Counted from the first letter of the stretch, positions 55,301-64,000 are shown. The stretch is 64,000 nt of DNA from Tubiluchus corallicola (GCA_030141605.1 JAQGDQ010000040.1:464501-528500), one strand, 5' to 3'. A program made the numbers and translations. Notes: generated by a model not told the origin, from the sequence alone.

Positions 55301-57425
55301 ATGGCAACTTTGGCACAAAAACCAATTTTGAGTCAACTTATACTATTTAATTTTTCTCATTGAAAGTTGGAACCTTTTCAGTATATGCCCTCTAGGCTCT
55401 AGTAGGAATTTTTTCACTTTCCCATGCCACATGCCACCCTACCTAGCGACATACCAAGACTATAGCCCAGGTCAAAAACTGCAGGAAGAAACAGAGCTTT
55501 TCAAAACCTTAAGTGCTGGACAATTACCCGACAATAAGTAAATACTTATGAAGGAAAAGTGTAAAAACTGAAAGCCCTAGGAGGAGATGCGACCTAATGG
55601 AAAAACTGACCAACACTCGGTGCCCTTGCCCTATGACCAGATTACTGCAAAAATGACCAAACGTCACATTCGCCTCAGTGATGCCGAGGGCTACCCAGCC
55701 TGTGAGTTTCTTGACCCTAGCTTGCAAGCTTACAATTTATTAAGCAAAATGTTTATGGAGAATATGCAAATAAATAAATGCATTTCAAAACGATTTTGTT
55801 ATTGCAAAATTGTACTTGATATTGCAAAATTTTAACAATCACACTGCTAACTAATGAATAGTTATGCTTGATGAAACATTCGAAAACTTACCCATTAATG
55901 GCTGCAAGATGTAAAGGTGTACAACCAGATCTATCTTGATAATTAACATTAGCGTTCCGTTTTAACAATTCCAATAAGCATTCATAAGATCCACAACTAT
56001 AAAATCAAATAACAAGCTGTGAATGGTTAGTTAAAACATCAGGCAATTATCCCAAATGCTTGCAAAATTATATCCAATATTAATAGGCCATTGCACATTA
56101 ATACTAATATTATTAGGGATATTATATACCAGTACTATATCAGCGAATGTAATACTACACTATCAACATCATACAACTGTGCATACCAGTTTTGTTACAC
56201 AGACTTGTTTTATTACACACAGAGATACAGCTTAATCATAAGTGTGTAGAATTAAAGGCACAAAATATCTACATCATTTAAATAGTGAATTACAATAACC
56301 AATAAATTATCATCAACACAGCTCAAAGAAGGCAAACATGGTGCTACAAATTGCAGGCTCTTCTGTCTCACTCAGAAATTTTTGTGCCTATTTTATGGTA
56401 TTGTATATCTAGAATGAATCATATTACTTCCCTGGGAATTAGTGAAATAAAAAAACAACGACTTACTTAGCTGCAACATGGAGAAGTGTTCTCTTTGACT
56501 TCCCAATGGGCGAGTTAACATCATAATTTGAGTTTGACAGCAATTCAGCTACTGACCTGAAATGTTAAACAACAAATTGGTCTTTTCAATTTGACAGTAT
56601 TTCTTAGAATGTTATTAGCTGCAGAAGCTGTTCATAAAATCTGTAGAATTAACCAGCTTCTCTATGGTGACAAAATATTTAGATTGTTCAACAGCTGATC
56701 AAATTTTCTAGATCCTCCAGTTTATACAATTTCCCACAAATTACTAGTGACTTATTAAGTCCACTAGTATAAGTTTCTACAGCTTATAGTGTGATAAAGC
56801 AAAGTTCTACAAAACTGAAACTTTGTTTGCTGATAACTCTGCTCTGTGAACATTTCTTATTAATACTATATAGACTACAACAGTCATAGAGTACAGTAGT
56901 TTTTCTGGCATGCATTATACAGTTGGCATCATACAGGCTACAAGCAGAATTGTATTTCAAGTTTTGCCTTTGTAAATTTATGAGAGTGAAATATTATGGA
57001 AAATTGTTGCTGTTAGAAATTTTCCTTGCAACATCTTGAATAGCTGCATTTGCCGGCTGCTAAATAGGCATTAATTGTGTTTTTAAGCTATCACTTAATT
57101 ATAAGAAACTATGTATTTTATATGACAGGTGTTTGATCTGGAAAATCACTGTGTTCCTTTAAATACAGAAAGCAGCCTTTCCAAATATTATGCATCTCAA
57201 TTTTCTCATCATTATTCCGTTTATATGACACAAAGATACATCAATAAATTGCACACATTCAACATAATAGATAAATTATATACCAGTACATAATTGTAAC
57301 AAATACCTATGCTGATTGCCAAATATCATGTTTAACAACATGTAACCCGCTGCTTTTTGATCATGAGGAAGTTCAACAGTTCTTCCACTCCGCAATGAAT
57401 GGGCCAACTTTTGAATAAACTCCAT
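33768..57425 (-). CDS. HACE1: HACE1, ankyrin-repeat HECT E3 ubiquitin ligase (20 coding exons)
   Basis: Transfers ubiquitin to targets, best known for active RAC1. It acts in the cytoplasm and at Golgi and other membranes. I rebuilt 20 coding exons on the minus strand. Together they sum to 2934 nt (977 aa plus TGA) with every phase matching; human HACE1 is 909 aa. Layout: N-terminal helix and ankyrin repeats (residues 1-268, exons 1-7), a variable linker (269-536, exons 8-9) and the HECT domain (about 590-977, exons 11-20). The start ATG (57425-57423) opens [20 protein letters not shown], matching the human N terminus from its second Met. The frame stays open upstream to the acceptor at 57464, so a 5' UTR exon probably lies further up. 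Intron 15 contains an 8.46-kb LTR retrotransposon. Exon coordinates are given in the three part entries. Confidence 0.95.
34000..34065 (+). repeat. tRNA-derived SINE-like fragment in HACE1 intron 19
   Basis: ACAAGAATCCAAAGGTCC followed by ATAGTTCAAATCCAGG resembles the anticodon-arm to B-box portion of a tRNA-derived SINE. Compare the minus-strand relic at 10322-10395. No clear A box or tail is present. Confidence 0.3.
34780..35506. mobile_element. pogo/Tigger-like non-autonomous DNA transposon in HACE1 intron 18
   Basis: The left end is CAGCCAAACCTCGTTGTGCC. The right end, complemented, is CAGTCAAACCTCTTTATGCC. These TIRs of over 20 bp have about four mismatches and are flanked on both sides by TA (34778-34779, 35507-35508). 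TIR sequence and TA target fit the pogo/Tigger branch of Tc1/mariner. The right end also has internal CTCGCTATAACG-like words seen in such ends. At 727 bp with no transposase frame, it is a MITE. It ends about 20 bp from the donor of HACE1 exon 18. Confidence 0.65.
36812..36816. repeat. target site duplication, left copy
   Basis: CATAC, identical to 45281-45285. On the HACE1 strand it reads GTATG, the first five bases of the original intron 15 donor. Confidence 0.9.
36817..37999 (-). repeat. 3' LTR of the Gmr1-like element
   Basis: 1183 bp, colinear with 44098-45280. On the plus strand it starts TGTAAC and ends GTGACA. In element orientation it is TGTCAC...GTTACA. A minus-strand AATAAA near 36937 lies about 120 nt from the U5 end and could be the poly(A) signal. 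The LTR differs from its partner at about 8 single sites. Confidence 0.95.
38003..38010 (-). other. polypurine tract of the Gmr1-like element
   Basis: In element orientation TTTGGGGGGAG lies 3 bases before the 3' LTR. This is the expected plus-strand DNA primer for a Ty3/gypsy element. Confidence 0.7.
38540..43402 (-). CDS. gag-pol polyprotein with Gmr1 domain order (PR-IN-RT-RH)
   Basis: A single 1620-aa frame. Residues 10-56: SAP-like helix-extension-helix ([13 protein letters not shown]). About 170-212: coiled coil. 235-400: capsid, with a SCAN-like part at about 316-400 (YLERFRSIS ... [18 protein letters not shown]). 448-461: CCHC knuckle [14 protein letters not shown]. 523-530: protease DTGASVSM. 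740-780: integrase zinc site (H740, H747, C777, C780). Integrase core: D810, D869, E905, exact DD35E spacing. About 1025-1055: GPY/F-like module ([11 protein letters not shown]). RT: D1301 and YIDD at 1362-1365. RNase H: D1504, E1546-1548 region, D1572 and D1616. Integrase precedes RT, opposite to ordinary Ty3/gypsy. There are no stops or frameshifts, and gag and pol are fused without a recoding site. The start could be Met1 or Met9. Confidence 0.95.
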   Translation of the reverse strand: MNLIIVSIMFEKRYRLSQLVSLSKKQLQDIVAEHLLLVDPRTTRAKLITTIFEAAGLPEEGAETRADLENPEGGEMKDPLDQLDRMSEEGSLSDNDMELPLPATAALGEREDTSVKRKPLHFDTTGVRTIAAEKPLLDPVSVPTHVNSVPLPTPRRRKTASINLEALSTTDEKTTQALLEIRQLELEAEVSIKKMEHEQQMAQVELRRQELRSSPAQNISFSNPNTSTLDSAADKIRHFKVRTYEESKDDIQKYLDWFESCAVANDIPKTSWAACLGPALTGRAADAFQQLPADSLRNYDALRKALLGAYILSPDMYLERFRSISKLKNESYTQLGRRLDSSLRDYHKALGVSTYEGVCQIDAIEQVLSLMPNDLAAWLRRKTLLKLEELTERADRYVAANLVTPHERSTSVSRRYNRSVQPSPRSKENKDGVSGGGGNTMKSTRIQCYRCGRAGHKRNECRANLNTEASLKAAGSTSARKQLFGEVDSDDLANNQWRHVPGQTEPVCFKALINGLHADCVRDTGASVSMVNSRFVRPEQYLDKSPQQLTCICGDQSTCFPAEIEIEGPGFSGILTVSVSSKLPTDFLLGNNYLSALKPLPKPRRAIAEARVQMTESAYVVTRSQAAKQEADARRDSQQHQYALNRVESGQTDLHQSTKVHDQLLKASAKELGQEQEEDVSIRNLIDNAGTPEAAYKKGSGYLLRDGILFYLCRERKGQSPRELLVLPKPRRKTVLALAHGSRLAGHLGINKTMQRILQIFIWPHLKRSVRNYCRSCDTCQRTARVRQADRAPLKPLSIADTVFRTIGMDIIGPLDRTPSGNRYALVLVDHSTRYPDCYPLPNIETITVLDALLKFCCRYGIPRQIITDCGTQFTSELTQELERQLGVKGIFASPYSPSTCGLVERYNTTLKASILRLQQDNPSLPWDQAVDFVLFAYREVPQESTNYSPNELVFGYPIRVPLAMLKERWGCSKPPNLEDIDEYVARVINTIETATEDAHQSLREAKLAPKRWYDRISKERGFEIGDRVLIRNMRKGKKMSPGWRGPFPVVDKLSDWNYKVCVGSKGKRRDVRVYHVNKLKHYIDRQENLVLWAMCTSSEVPDLERDYTDEVSITEGEVFWAGNEEEVEELQTEPAIGQGVVQSSGLPEYAFLPTAKATQSVDDLELPSNLSSQANTQLRTVFHKFPEMFTDLPGRTMVVRHHINLFDKTPVRQHPYRIPQARNEVVRQELQQMLDVGVIRRSESEYASPMLFVPKPHDEWRPCVDYRQLNARTIFCPYVMPRPDDIVDDLHNAVWISTIDLAKAYWQIELTPESIPLTAFVTSFGKFEFLVMPFGLMNAASSAQSLMDRILETVSNSSRGYIDDVLIKSSNWADHLRHVEDTLTCIRKCHFALQEANFLGYVIGKNRLRPQPQKLEQIHNCARPQTKSQVRRFLGMVGFYCRFIAQFSTIAAPLFALTEKHASIQVQWSDACEKSFLQLRNALTSESVLHSPDFSKPFILTSDASFVGIGGVLSQNREDGLGEVPITFVSRKLTTTETRYSVVEVELLSVVYCVQKLRYYLEGRNFTLRTDQRSLLALDKMRRNNRRLCHWALILSEFAFTVDHVAGSQNLVADALSRL
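43403..44086 (-). other. 5' leader of the Gmr1-like element
   Basis: About 680 bp between the primer-binding site and the gag-pol start. It is AT-rich. Plus-strand frames here (e.g. 43596-43793) lack motifs and are taken as chance. It is expected to hold the packaging signal, but no structure was identified by eye. Confidence 0.5.
44087..44096 (-). other. primer-binding site, complementary to a tRNA-Leu 3' end
   Basis: In element orientation TGGTGTCAGA begins one base after the 5' LTR. It complements TCTGACA-CCA, the 3' end of animal tRNA-Leu (CAA/CAG type). Pairing beyond ten bases is interrupted (next bases TG, then a T run). Confidence 0.6.
44098..45280 (-). repeat. 5' LTR of the Gmr1-like element
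   Basis: 1183 bp, same length and order as 36817-37999, about 99.3% identical by eye. It abuts the GTATG duplication that forms the HACE1 exon 15 donor, so its first base T becomes donor position +6. Confidence 0.95.
45281..45285. repeat. target site duplication, right copy, now the HACE1 exon 15 splice donor
   Basis: CATAC on the plus strand; on the HACE1 strand it reads GTATG directly after exon 15 (ends AACAAG). The next base is the first base of the 5' LTR, giving GTATGT. Confidence 0.9.
46941..47134. repeat. 35-bp minisatellite
   Basis: About 5.5 tandem copies of a 35-bp unit containing CCACACCCGTTCTATCCAC, with the CCGTTCTATC word starting at 46961, 46996, 47031, 47066 and 47101. Units are nearly identical. 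It lies in HACE1 intron 13. Plus-strand frames across it (repeats of [13 protein letters not shown]) are a by-product of the repeat. Confidence 0.9.
49572..51244 (-). CDS. HACE1: HACE1 exons 8-9: variable middle region
   Basis: Exon 8 (51041-51244) and exon 9 (49572-50170) encode residues 269-536. Exon 8 begins [19 protein letters not shown] and then turns Ser/Gln/Arg-rich ([20 protein letters not shown]). Exon 9 opens [19 protein letters not shown], matching human LELLWHSLDEWLVLIATE. It then runs through an acidic, Ser-rich, probably disordered stretch and ends [18 protein letters not shown]. The region is longer than in human HACE1 and explains most of the 68 extra residues. The exon 8 acceptor (AAGCATCAG) is poor in pyrimidines and is the least certain junction of the gene. 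Confidence 0.8.
51403..51500. repeat. AAT/AAC microsatellite in HACE1 intron 7
   Basis: A run of AAT triplets with an internal block of AAC triplets and a few GAT interruptions, about 100 bp long. It lies about 160 bp upstream of the exon 8 acceptor on the HACE1 strand. Confidence 0.9.
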
Positions 57426-57464
57426 GCATGTGTCACACTGCCAACTTTCCCAAAATGCATCAGA
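52122..57464 (-). CDS. HACE1: HACE1 exons 1-7: N-terminal helix and ankyrin repeats
   Basis: Exons: 57307-57464 (coding from 57425), 56467-56556, 55892-55996, 54664-54739, 54117-54248, 53081-53163, 52122-52320. The translation runs through ankyrin repeats with hallmark TPLHxAA segments: [71 protein letters not shown] and [12 protein letters not shown]. In the family this half binds substrate and controls dimerisation. The exon 5 donor is GTTTAT and weak, but the junction Leu-Thr/Thr-Val is fixed by homology. The intron between exons 5 and 6 carries a pogo-like element. Confidence 0.9.
53387..54018. mobile_element. pogo/Tc1-like non-autonomous DNA transposon in HACE1 intron 5
   Basis: The left end is CAGTAGGCACCTCTTAATAT; the complemented right end is CAGTAGACGCCACTTAGTAG. 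About 21 of the first 26 bases match, and both sides are flanked by TA. Subterminal copies of a GTTAATAGACTC-like word occur near both ends. At 632 bp with no transposase frame, it is a MITE of the TA-inserting Tc1/mariner-pogo group. It differs in sequence from the element at 34780-35506. Confidence 0.6.
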
Positions 57465-58479
57465 CTTTAAAAAGTAATTTAAAATTATTCATTACATGTA
57501 ATACATTTGGCCAGCTTAAGCACAGGCATCACATTCATTTAACAAAGAAAATTTTATAAATGTTTAACATGTTAACTTATTTTGTTGATTGCATTACTCA
57601 TACTAGTACAAGTACGTCTATGAACTATGAATTTTATTTCACACATCAAAAAATACAATATCAAACACATTAATAAACTTTAAATAAAATAATTTGAGTA
57701 GTGCGAGGTGAGTGTACGACCATAAGGCCATTAACACACTCACCTTACTTAAATGAAAAAATGATTATAATTATGCATGCTTCTGTAGATAACTTAATGT
57801 AAATAAGGATGAAGTAAATGATGTAATAACAGCAATGGTATAAGAGCAATAAACCTGAAAGTTGAGAAAGGAAAACATAATATGCAATTACAACTCTGAG
57901 TGAGCCTTAAAGAGTGACAAATTTTTTTAAAAATAGTTACGAAAATGAATTTTATGATTATCTGTCAATGTACCACTTACTTGTATTACAATGCACTATA
58001 CTGCTTACTTTTATATACAATGATATACATATACACATATATGTACCCAAATTTAAGTGGGGGAGAAGAGATTAAATTATACATTATAATTGTAGTAATA
58101 ACTATAATTGTATAGAACATTTAAATATAATTGATGGTAGTAATGTAGCCATCATAACCATTAAAGATGGGCTATGGGGGGGGGCAAATTATAAGAATAT
58201 AAGTGATTCATTAGCAAATTTAATGCTACAATAATACATTCAATTTTTTTATCACTGGTATTTGCTGGTTATAAGCTAAGAGCATTCAAGGGCTTATTTT
58301 CCAAGTGGAAACAGATACAGATATAGGCTGTGATGAATGAATAATTTCATTTTAATAGATTTATACCTTTTATTGATAAAGTAACAAAAGTTGCAAAGAT
58401 ACCTATTAGTAAAAGAAAAACATTCGTGCAAAAAGACACACGTGCACAAAAAAGAGAAAAAACCTCTGGTCTTCTACGC

Positions 58480-61190
58480 CATTGAATATTTACTAATTAA
58501 AAATATCTTATATTGCTTGGTAGCTATTTTTAAAGAATGAGAAGAACTGATTGTCTTGAGCACACTATTCTACAAAATAACTCAATTGTGTTGTAAGGTA
58601 TTTAAGCCATACGCTGTGTTAAATCGTGTTTGAAAATAGTGTCCCATACTGGAACACCTAGTATAGTGAGAGTGAACATCTTTGATTAAGGTAAAGTAGT
58701 TAGTATATAATTCAGGCAACTGCCGGTTATTAAACTTATACATGAATTTCAATAATTCAAGATTATAAATATCTTCTATTTTCAATAAACCAAGGTGTAT
58801 GTACGATGGTGCTGCATGGTCTCTGTAATTGGCGAAAGTCATGTATTTAACGATTTTATTCCGAACTGTTAACAGTGGTTATAATAAGTATTTTTTTGTT
58901 TGCCACCAAGACAACACACAATATTGGAGGTACGGATAGACTAATGCATGGTAGATCATTTTCAAAATAGGCAAATTAATAAAATGTCTTAACTTTGCAA
59001 AAATACCAGCTGTTTTGTTTAATTTTGTTGCTGTAGAGGAAATGTGGGTAGACCACTTCATATTGTTGTCAATATGCAACTCAAGGTATTTTATACTACC
59101 ACTTTGTGTTAGAGTTATGTCGCCAATGTTGAGTTTGAAAGTGGAAGAGTCTTGTTGTGAAAGGTTCCTACTGATTAACATATATACTTAGTTTTAATGT
59201 AATTAACAGGTAATTTATTTGCTTTCATCCAGTCATCAATCTTTTTTAGTTTGATGTTACTGCGATGTTGTAAAGTTGAATTGTTAGTAGATGTGAGGAA
59301 GAGACTTGTGTCATCAGCGAAAAGACGAGTGTTAAAATCAGTAGCAAGAGGTAGGTCGTTGATACAGATCAAGAAAAGCAGCGGCCCAAGAGTGGATCCT
59401 TGAGGTACACCACACTTTTTGTTTAGCAAATCAGAGCATGTATTGTTAATAGTGGTGAACTGTTGTCGGTTAGTTAAGTAAGATTTAAGGAGATCCAAGA
59501 CAGGGCCTCTGATTCCATAATAATGCAATTTATGTAGTAGAATATCATGTTGGACTGTGTCAAAAGCTTTAGATAAATCTAAGAATATTGCACAAAGAAA
59601 TAGTTTTTTGTCTAAATTTAGAAGCATATTTTCAACAAATTCAGAAGTAGCTAATGAAGTGGAGTAAGTTTTGCGAAAACCAAATTGAAATTTTGTTAGT
59701 ATATTACATGAAGTGAGAAAATTGTTAATGCGATTACAAATAATATTTTCAAAAATTTTGGAAACTGGTGACAGGGGAAAAATTGGATGATAATTTGACA
59801 GGTTGTTTGGCGAATCATTTTTATAAAGTGGTTTTACTTTAGCTACTTTTAGACATTTAGGAAAGGTTCCTTCAGAAACTGCCATATTAAATAAAGTAAA
59901 GTAAAGAGAGTAAAGAAAGTAAGTACTGGGACAATTAAATCAGTTGCTAATTTGTAGAATTTAACTGGGACATTTTCTGGGCCAGGTGATTTATTTTCGT
60001 TAAGTTTATTAAGAGACAACAATGTTTCGAATTCAGAGATAGGATAAAAGAAGACAGATTTATCATTTGGAGCATTTAAGAATGATTGGTAGGTCTTTGA
60101 AGTAGATGGATTTTATTGGCCATATTACTACCTACAGACTGGAAGAATTTATTAAATGCATTAGCAATAGAGAGGTAGAGCCACTTGTGGTATGACCATT
60201 GTTATCTACAGAGGAAGAGGCAACTTGTGCTTTACTTTTAATTTTCAGTAAGCTATTAATCGTACTCCATTGCCTTTTAATATTATTTTTGTTTACAGCA
60301 AACAAATGGTCATAATATTCTCTTTTCGATTTTTGTTTAACATGATTTAGTTTATTTGAATAAGTCTTGTAATAAGTCCTTTTAAAAAGCGAATTAGAAA
60401 GTTTGTGAGATTTATAGTGCTTGCTTCTAGTTCTGATTGATTTTAAAATTCTGGGTGTTATCCAGGGTTTCCGAAAGGATATTGTTTCTCTTTTACTAAG
60501 TGTACAAATCGGGGCATGTTTATTAAGGGCGGTTTCAAATGATTCCAAGAAATGGGAAATAGTATTATTTACATTAAGTTGACTATTGAAAATATTAGAA
60601 AGTGAATGTCCCAAATATCAGAAAGTTCACAGGAATAAATCTTTTAGTATCTCTTATTTGTATTTGAGACTTACTTTTACTTGCATAGGAAGAGTTAACA
60701 ATTGTAAAGATAGACAGATGGTCAGCCACTTCATACTGAATGATGCCAGCAGTGATTTTGAAACTCATTAATATAAATATGATCAACTAAGGTTTGTGAG
60801 TTGTTAGTAATGCGAGTTGGTTGAGTGATAACTGGATGAAACCTATTTGAGAACAACATATTTATGTAGTTGGCAACAGAAGAAATGTCTTCGTGTTGAA
60901 GTAAATTAATATTCATGTCCCGGCAAATAAAAGCTGTCCTTCCTGATGAATTGATAAAGTTTAAGATCTCTTCCATTTCTTCATTAAAGTGGCTGAGAGA
61001 TTTGTTGGAGTGCCTGTACACGACGCCAAATGATATAGGTGCTTTATTTCTTGATGTTTTTATCTCGACCCATAAATCCTCTACAGCTATTCTGCTAACA
61101 GTGTGAGGTAGGTTGGATGTATATTTTTGGCAGTTAAATTGAATTTCATTAATAAACATTCGTCTAATGCTGGGACTAGTACTTGATGTT
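58480..61190 (-). mobile_element. LINE C: broken CR1/L2-like retrotransposon, same clade as LINE A
   Basis: Endonuclease part at 61159-60731 (GVVYRHSN, MNINLL, TLVDHIYIN) and linker at 60614-60132 (KPWITPRILKSIRTRSKHYKSH). RT at 59885-59175 ([70 protein letters not shown]). Thumb at 59181-58879, and C-terminal part at 58842-58582. At least four frame breaks separate these. Motifs and order match LINE A, but the two copies are clearly diverged. The 5' end is truncated within the endonuclease and the 3' end is not resolved (coding homology stops near 58480). It lies on the same strand as HACE1, about 1.1 kb upstream of its first known exon. Confidence 0.8.
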
Positions 61191-61789
61191 AGTTATTACG
61201 TTAACAAGTCTGTTTTTTTAAATTATAAAGGAATCAAGTTATAGGTTAAGGGGAATTTAGAACTTACTGTCTGAGTGGCAGTAATTTTCAGGAAGGTCTT
61301 ATGAGTGTCACAAATAATGTATCAACATAACATGAATAATGCCCCAGTTTGCGGGAGCATAATGGAATTAGTTACTTGCAACTGCAAAAAAGGCTGCAAA
61401 AATAAAGAAGTTACAAACTCGCAAGTTTTTCTTGTATGCCATCATGTAGGTGTGACGATAAAACTTGCTCACAGATTAGAAATGCAGCAAAGCTAACAAG
61501 AACCTTCAGAATCAACCAGTTTATGACAGCCAGCCTTATCATCAGCAGAAGTTGTTGGATAAATGTATTTATAACTTTATAAACATATATTTTTGCTAAA
61601 TATAAATCTTCTGTAAGAAACCATCAATACTATGGCAACCATAGCATTTAACCCAAGGTAACCGGCATTATCCTAATATTACCAGTGCCAACTCTACCAG
61701 TGTTTTCAGCCACTGTCTTAAAAACGTAAATCTAAACACTTTTTGAAAGGCAGAAGTCTGCTGCAGTAATACAGTTTTCTTCTTCTCTG

Positions 61790-62121
61790 GGAGTCAGAGT
61801 AGTTGCTGCCAATGAGGTTTTTTGTGCACGATCTGAACAACGATCCCTGAAGACAACATAAGTAAGTTAACCAGAGCATGCAAAATGCATTCAGTGGTAT
61901 TCATGACACCTGTAACTATATAGTTGCAAAGGCTAAATATGTAGTAGCAAATTCTGGGGATCACAGTAATTGCTAACGATGAGGTTATTGTGCACGATCT
62001 GAACAACGATCCCCGAAGACAACATAAGTAAGTAAACCACAGCATGCAAAATGCAATCAATGCTATTCATGACAGCTGTTACTACATAGACGCTCAGGTT
62101 AGATATGTAGTCGCAAATTCT
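61790..62121. repeat. 166-bp tandem duplication
   Basis: Unit 1 at about 61790-61955 and unit 2 at about 61956-62121 share GTGCACGATCTGAACAACGA, then GAAGACAACATAAGTAAGT, then GCATGCAAAATGCA and a GTAGT(A/C)GCAAATTCT end. They differ at scattered sites. The class is unknown and it is noncoding as far as visible. Confidence 0.75.
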
Positions 62122-62749
62122 TTTCTAGACCACTACATGAATTATGTGGCCACAACTGTAAATTATTGGTACAATACTCTCGTACTTGTATCAATGTATA
62201 ATGTGTTAATATCATTTAGAACCCATTTCTCTTCTCGTCTTGTGCAACAGTTGCGGGTCCTTGGAATTCACTAAACAGTAAAATCGTTGAAGGATTAAAT
62301 GCCTCAACTTCGCAAATCGTTGAGGAGAGACTGTCTCATGGAAAGGTCTTTTATTCTTCGCAAGTACACAAGTTCAGCACTACCTGTTAAACTTAAAACC
62401 TTTCAAATACGATGTCCAACCAAATATTCTAATATTGCGTGTGCGATAAATTACCTAATGGGGCAAACGACTATGTTAAATTTTACAAAATACTATAGAA
62501 AAAAAGATTGGTCAATCCATCGTATTAATTTCCTTTCTTTGAATTGCTAGTTATTTAACTGTAATTCAGCAACTCTGAAAATTGGAGATACGGGACGTCT
62601 TTGAAGATGTAGAGATATTCTGAACAAAATGACGGAATGATTTCTGATAGTGTAACCACACGCTAACCAATGATTTAACTATTGGATCGATGTTATATGT
62701 AGCTGATATGATAGCTGTAAGGTCTAAACAAACAATAAAGAATAAAGAA

Positions 62750-63670
62750 AGAAAATTTCAAAGTTTTGGAAGACAAAAAGAAGTTAACGAAATTTACTGA
62801 GAAAAGGATAATGAAGAGAAGGCATTTGAACATAAGAAATGGAATAATCCAGAGGCAGACCAGTATGAATATTTAGGTGATTGGTTAAATACAAAATGCA
62901 ACTATGAATTATTGCTTGAAAAAAGAACGGAGAAGGCAAAGTACATGATAAGAGAAATAATGAGAATCGGAAATGAGCAAAGTGCAGGTAAAAAAGTGTC
63001 AGACGTAAGATTACTTATGTATGAAACTATGATAATCCCGTCAGTATTGAACAATTGTGAAACATGGACGAAGATTAAAAAAGATGGGAAAAAATACAAA
63101 GGGAGATGCTAAGAAGAATTCTCAATCAAAAATTAGCACTACGTACTGAGGTATGTTAGCAGAAACAGGCCCGTGGCCTATGCAAAAACGGGTTGACTAT
63201 AAAAAGGCTGTGTTTTATTATTCGTTGATGAACTGAGATGAAAATAAATTAGCAAAACAAGTAGTACTTGAGCAAGAAAAAAAGGAATATAAAGATTGCT
63301 GGTATTCAAAAATATGTGAAATCATAGATAAATATTGAAAGGACAAGATTAAGCAAATAAAAAATGGAGAAATTAAAAAATCAACATGGAAAAAAGAAAT
63401 AAAAAGCTATAAATCAAAAATTATTACAGGAACATAAAGATAAAGTACCGAGAATGACAAAATTAAGATTTCTTGATGGTGAGGAATATGAGAAACAATG
63501 ATATATCAGTGAATGTGGTCTTGCAGATACAGTAAATATAGTGGAAATTTAATTAAATATGAAAGAATTGAAATGCAATTACAAATGAAACAAATGGGAA
63601 GACTTACTATGCCCTAAGTGCAGGATTCAGGAAGATACAACAGAACATGCAGTAAGTTGTGAAGTCGAAA
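62750..63670 (+). pseudogene. 3' end of a degraded non-LTR retrotransposon with C-terminal CCHC knuckle
   Basis: Translation across frames gives YEYLGDWLNTKCNYE, then LLMYETMIIPSVLNNCETW (frame 62912-63112), the RT thumb pattern (EYLGD ... LL..SMI.P.LL.N.E.W). Further on come pieces such as MLRRILNQ and, near 63600-63660, LLCPKC ... EDTTEHAVSCE. The last is a CX2C...HX4C knuckle found at the C terminus of several non-LTR RT proteins. Several stops interrupt it. It is unrelated in sequence to LINEs A-C. Confidence 0.6.
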
Positions 63671-63839
63671 AGATTAATAAATAAATATAATGTAAGGACA
63701 GAGACTATAAAAATAACAGAAATAGAAACTCTTGAATGACTAGTGTGGCCATTTAGAGAAATTTAGGCACAAGTTTAAACAAATTACTATATAGTGGTCT
63801 AAACAATATCGAGTAAAATGCATGATCTTTGTAAGACTA

Positions 63840-63986
63840 ATTTTTACTGGTAGTTCGAAAACTTGGTTTGAAAGTCTTTTAATCTCAATTTGAATTCGAT
63901 TCGAAATACTGAAGTTCAGTTCGATTCGAAAGTCACAAATTTGATTCAATTCGAATTCGCTTTCTGGTAGAGATTGCACACCCCTG
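63840..63986. mobile_element. probable hAT transposon terminus
   Basis: The end GCACACCCCTG (complement CAGGGGTGTGC) is a common hAT terminus. It is preceded by several TTCGAATTCGATTCGAA-type subterminal words. No matching opposite end starting CAGGGGTG was seen in the window, so this is either a solo end or a copy whose other end is lost or diverged. Confidence 0.4.
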
Positions 63987-64000
63987 TTAAATGGGATACT

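Larger units (their letters stand above)
57465..64000. other. region upstream of HACE1
   Basis: No host gene was recognised. It contains the HACE1 5' flank, LINE C (58480-61190), a 166-bp tandem duplication (61790-62121), a non-LTR relic (62750-63670) and an hAT-like terminus (about 63840-63986). Frames at 62044-62274 and 62299-62550 have no recognisable domains. Around 57690-57745 a short stem (AGGTGAGTGT/ACACTCACCT) is visible. Confidence 0.55.

Noticed and set aside
57690-57745. Stem-loop AGGTGAGTGT/ACACTCACCT near HACE1 exon 1
   Set aside because: Too short to separate from chance; no terminator or MITE features.

Overview
The window is nuclear DNA of an invertebrate animal. It is AT-rich, its genes carry GT-AG introns, and its proteins read as close relatives of conserved animal proteins. 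The repeats are typical of a marine or basal metazoan: CR1-like LINEs, a Gmr1-like Ty3/gypsy element, and pogo- and hAT-like small DNA transposons. I cannot name the phylum from the sequence alone.

Four host genes are supported. (1) GFM1 (mitochondrial elongation factor G1), + strand, 1-15990: the last 10 complete exons plus the final 8 bases of the exon before; the 5' part lies outside the window. (2) ANAPC10 (APC/C subunit 10), - strand, 18848-19405: one intact 185-aa exon. (3) NOL6 (Nrap/Utp22 of the small-subunit processome), + strand, 29251-32607: one intact 1118-aa exon. (4) HACE1 (ankyrin-HECT ubiquitin ligase), - strand, 33768-57425: all 20 coding exons were reconstructed and join in frame to 977 codons. 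GFM1/ANAPC10 and NOL6/HACE1 are two tail-to-tail pairs. The four genes have unrelated housekeeping or regulatory roles and form no common pathway.

Mobile DNA fills the space between exons. A full-length LTR retrotransposon (36817-45280) sits in HACE1 intron 15. It has 1183-bp LTRs differing at about 8 sites, 5-bp target duplications and one 1620-codon gag-pol frame. Its pol order is protease-integrase-reverse transcriptase-RNase H, as in Ty1/copia, although the enzymes are Ty3/gypsy type. This is the arrangement of the Gmr1 group. Its capsid region resembles the SCAN domain. It landed 5 bp inside the intron and duplicated the splice donor.

Three longer LINE copies are present: in the fifth complete GFM1 intron (about 6310-9616), upstream of NOL6 (about 24330-28650) and upstream of HACE1 (about 58480-61190). 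A degraded non-LTR relic lies at 62750-63670 and a short one at 18030-18206. Newly outlined DNA transposons or foldback elements lie at 12181-12374, 16940-17131, 21201-21943, about 22712-23463, 34780-35506 and 53387-54018. A tandem duplication of about 540 bp lies upstream of NOL6, and LINE B interrupts its second copy.
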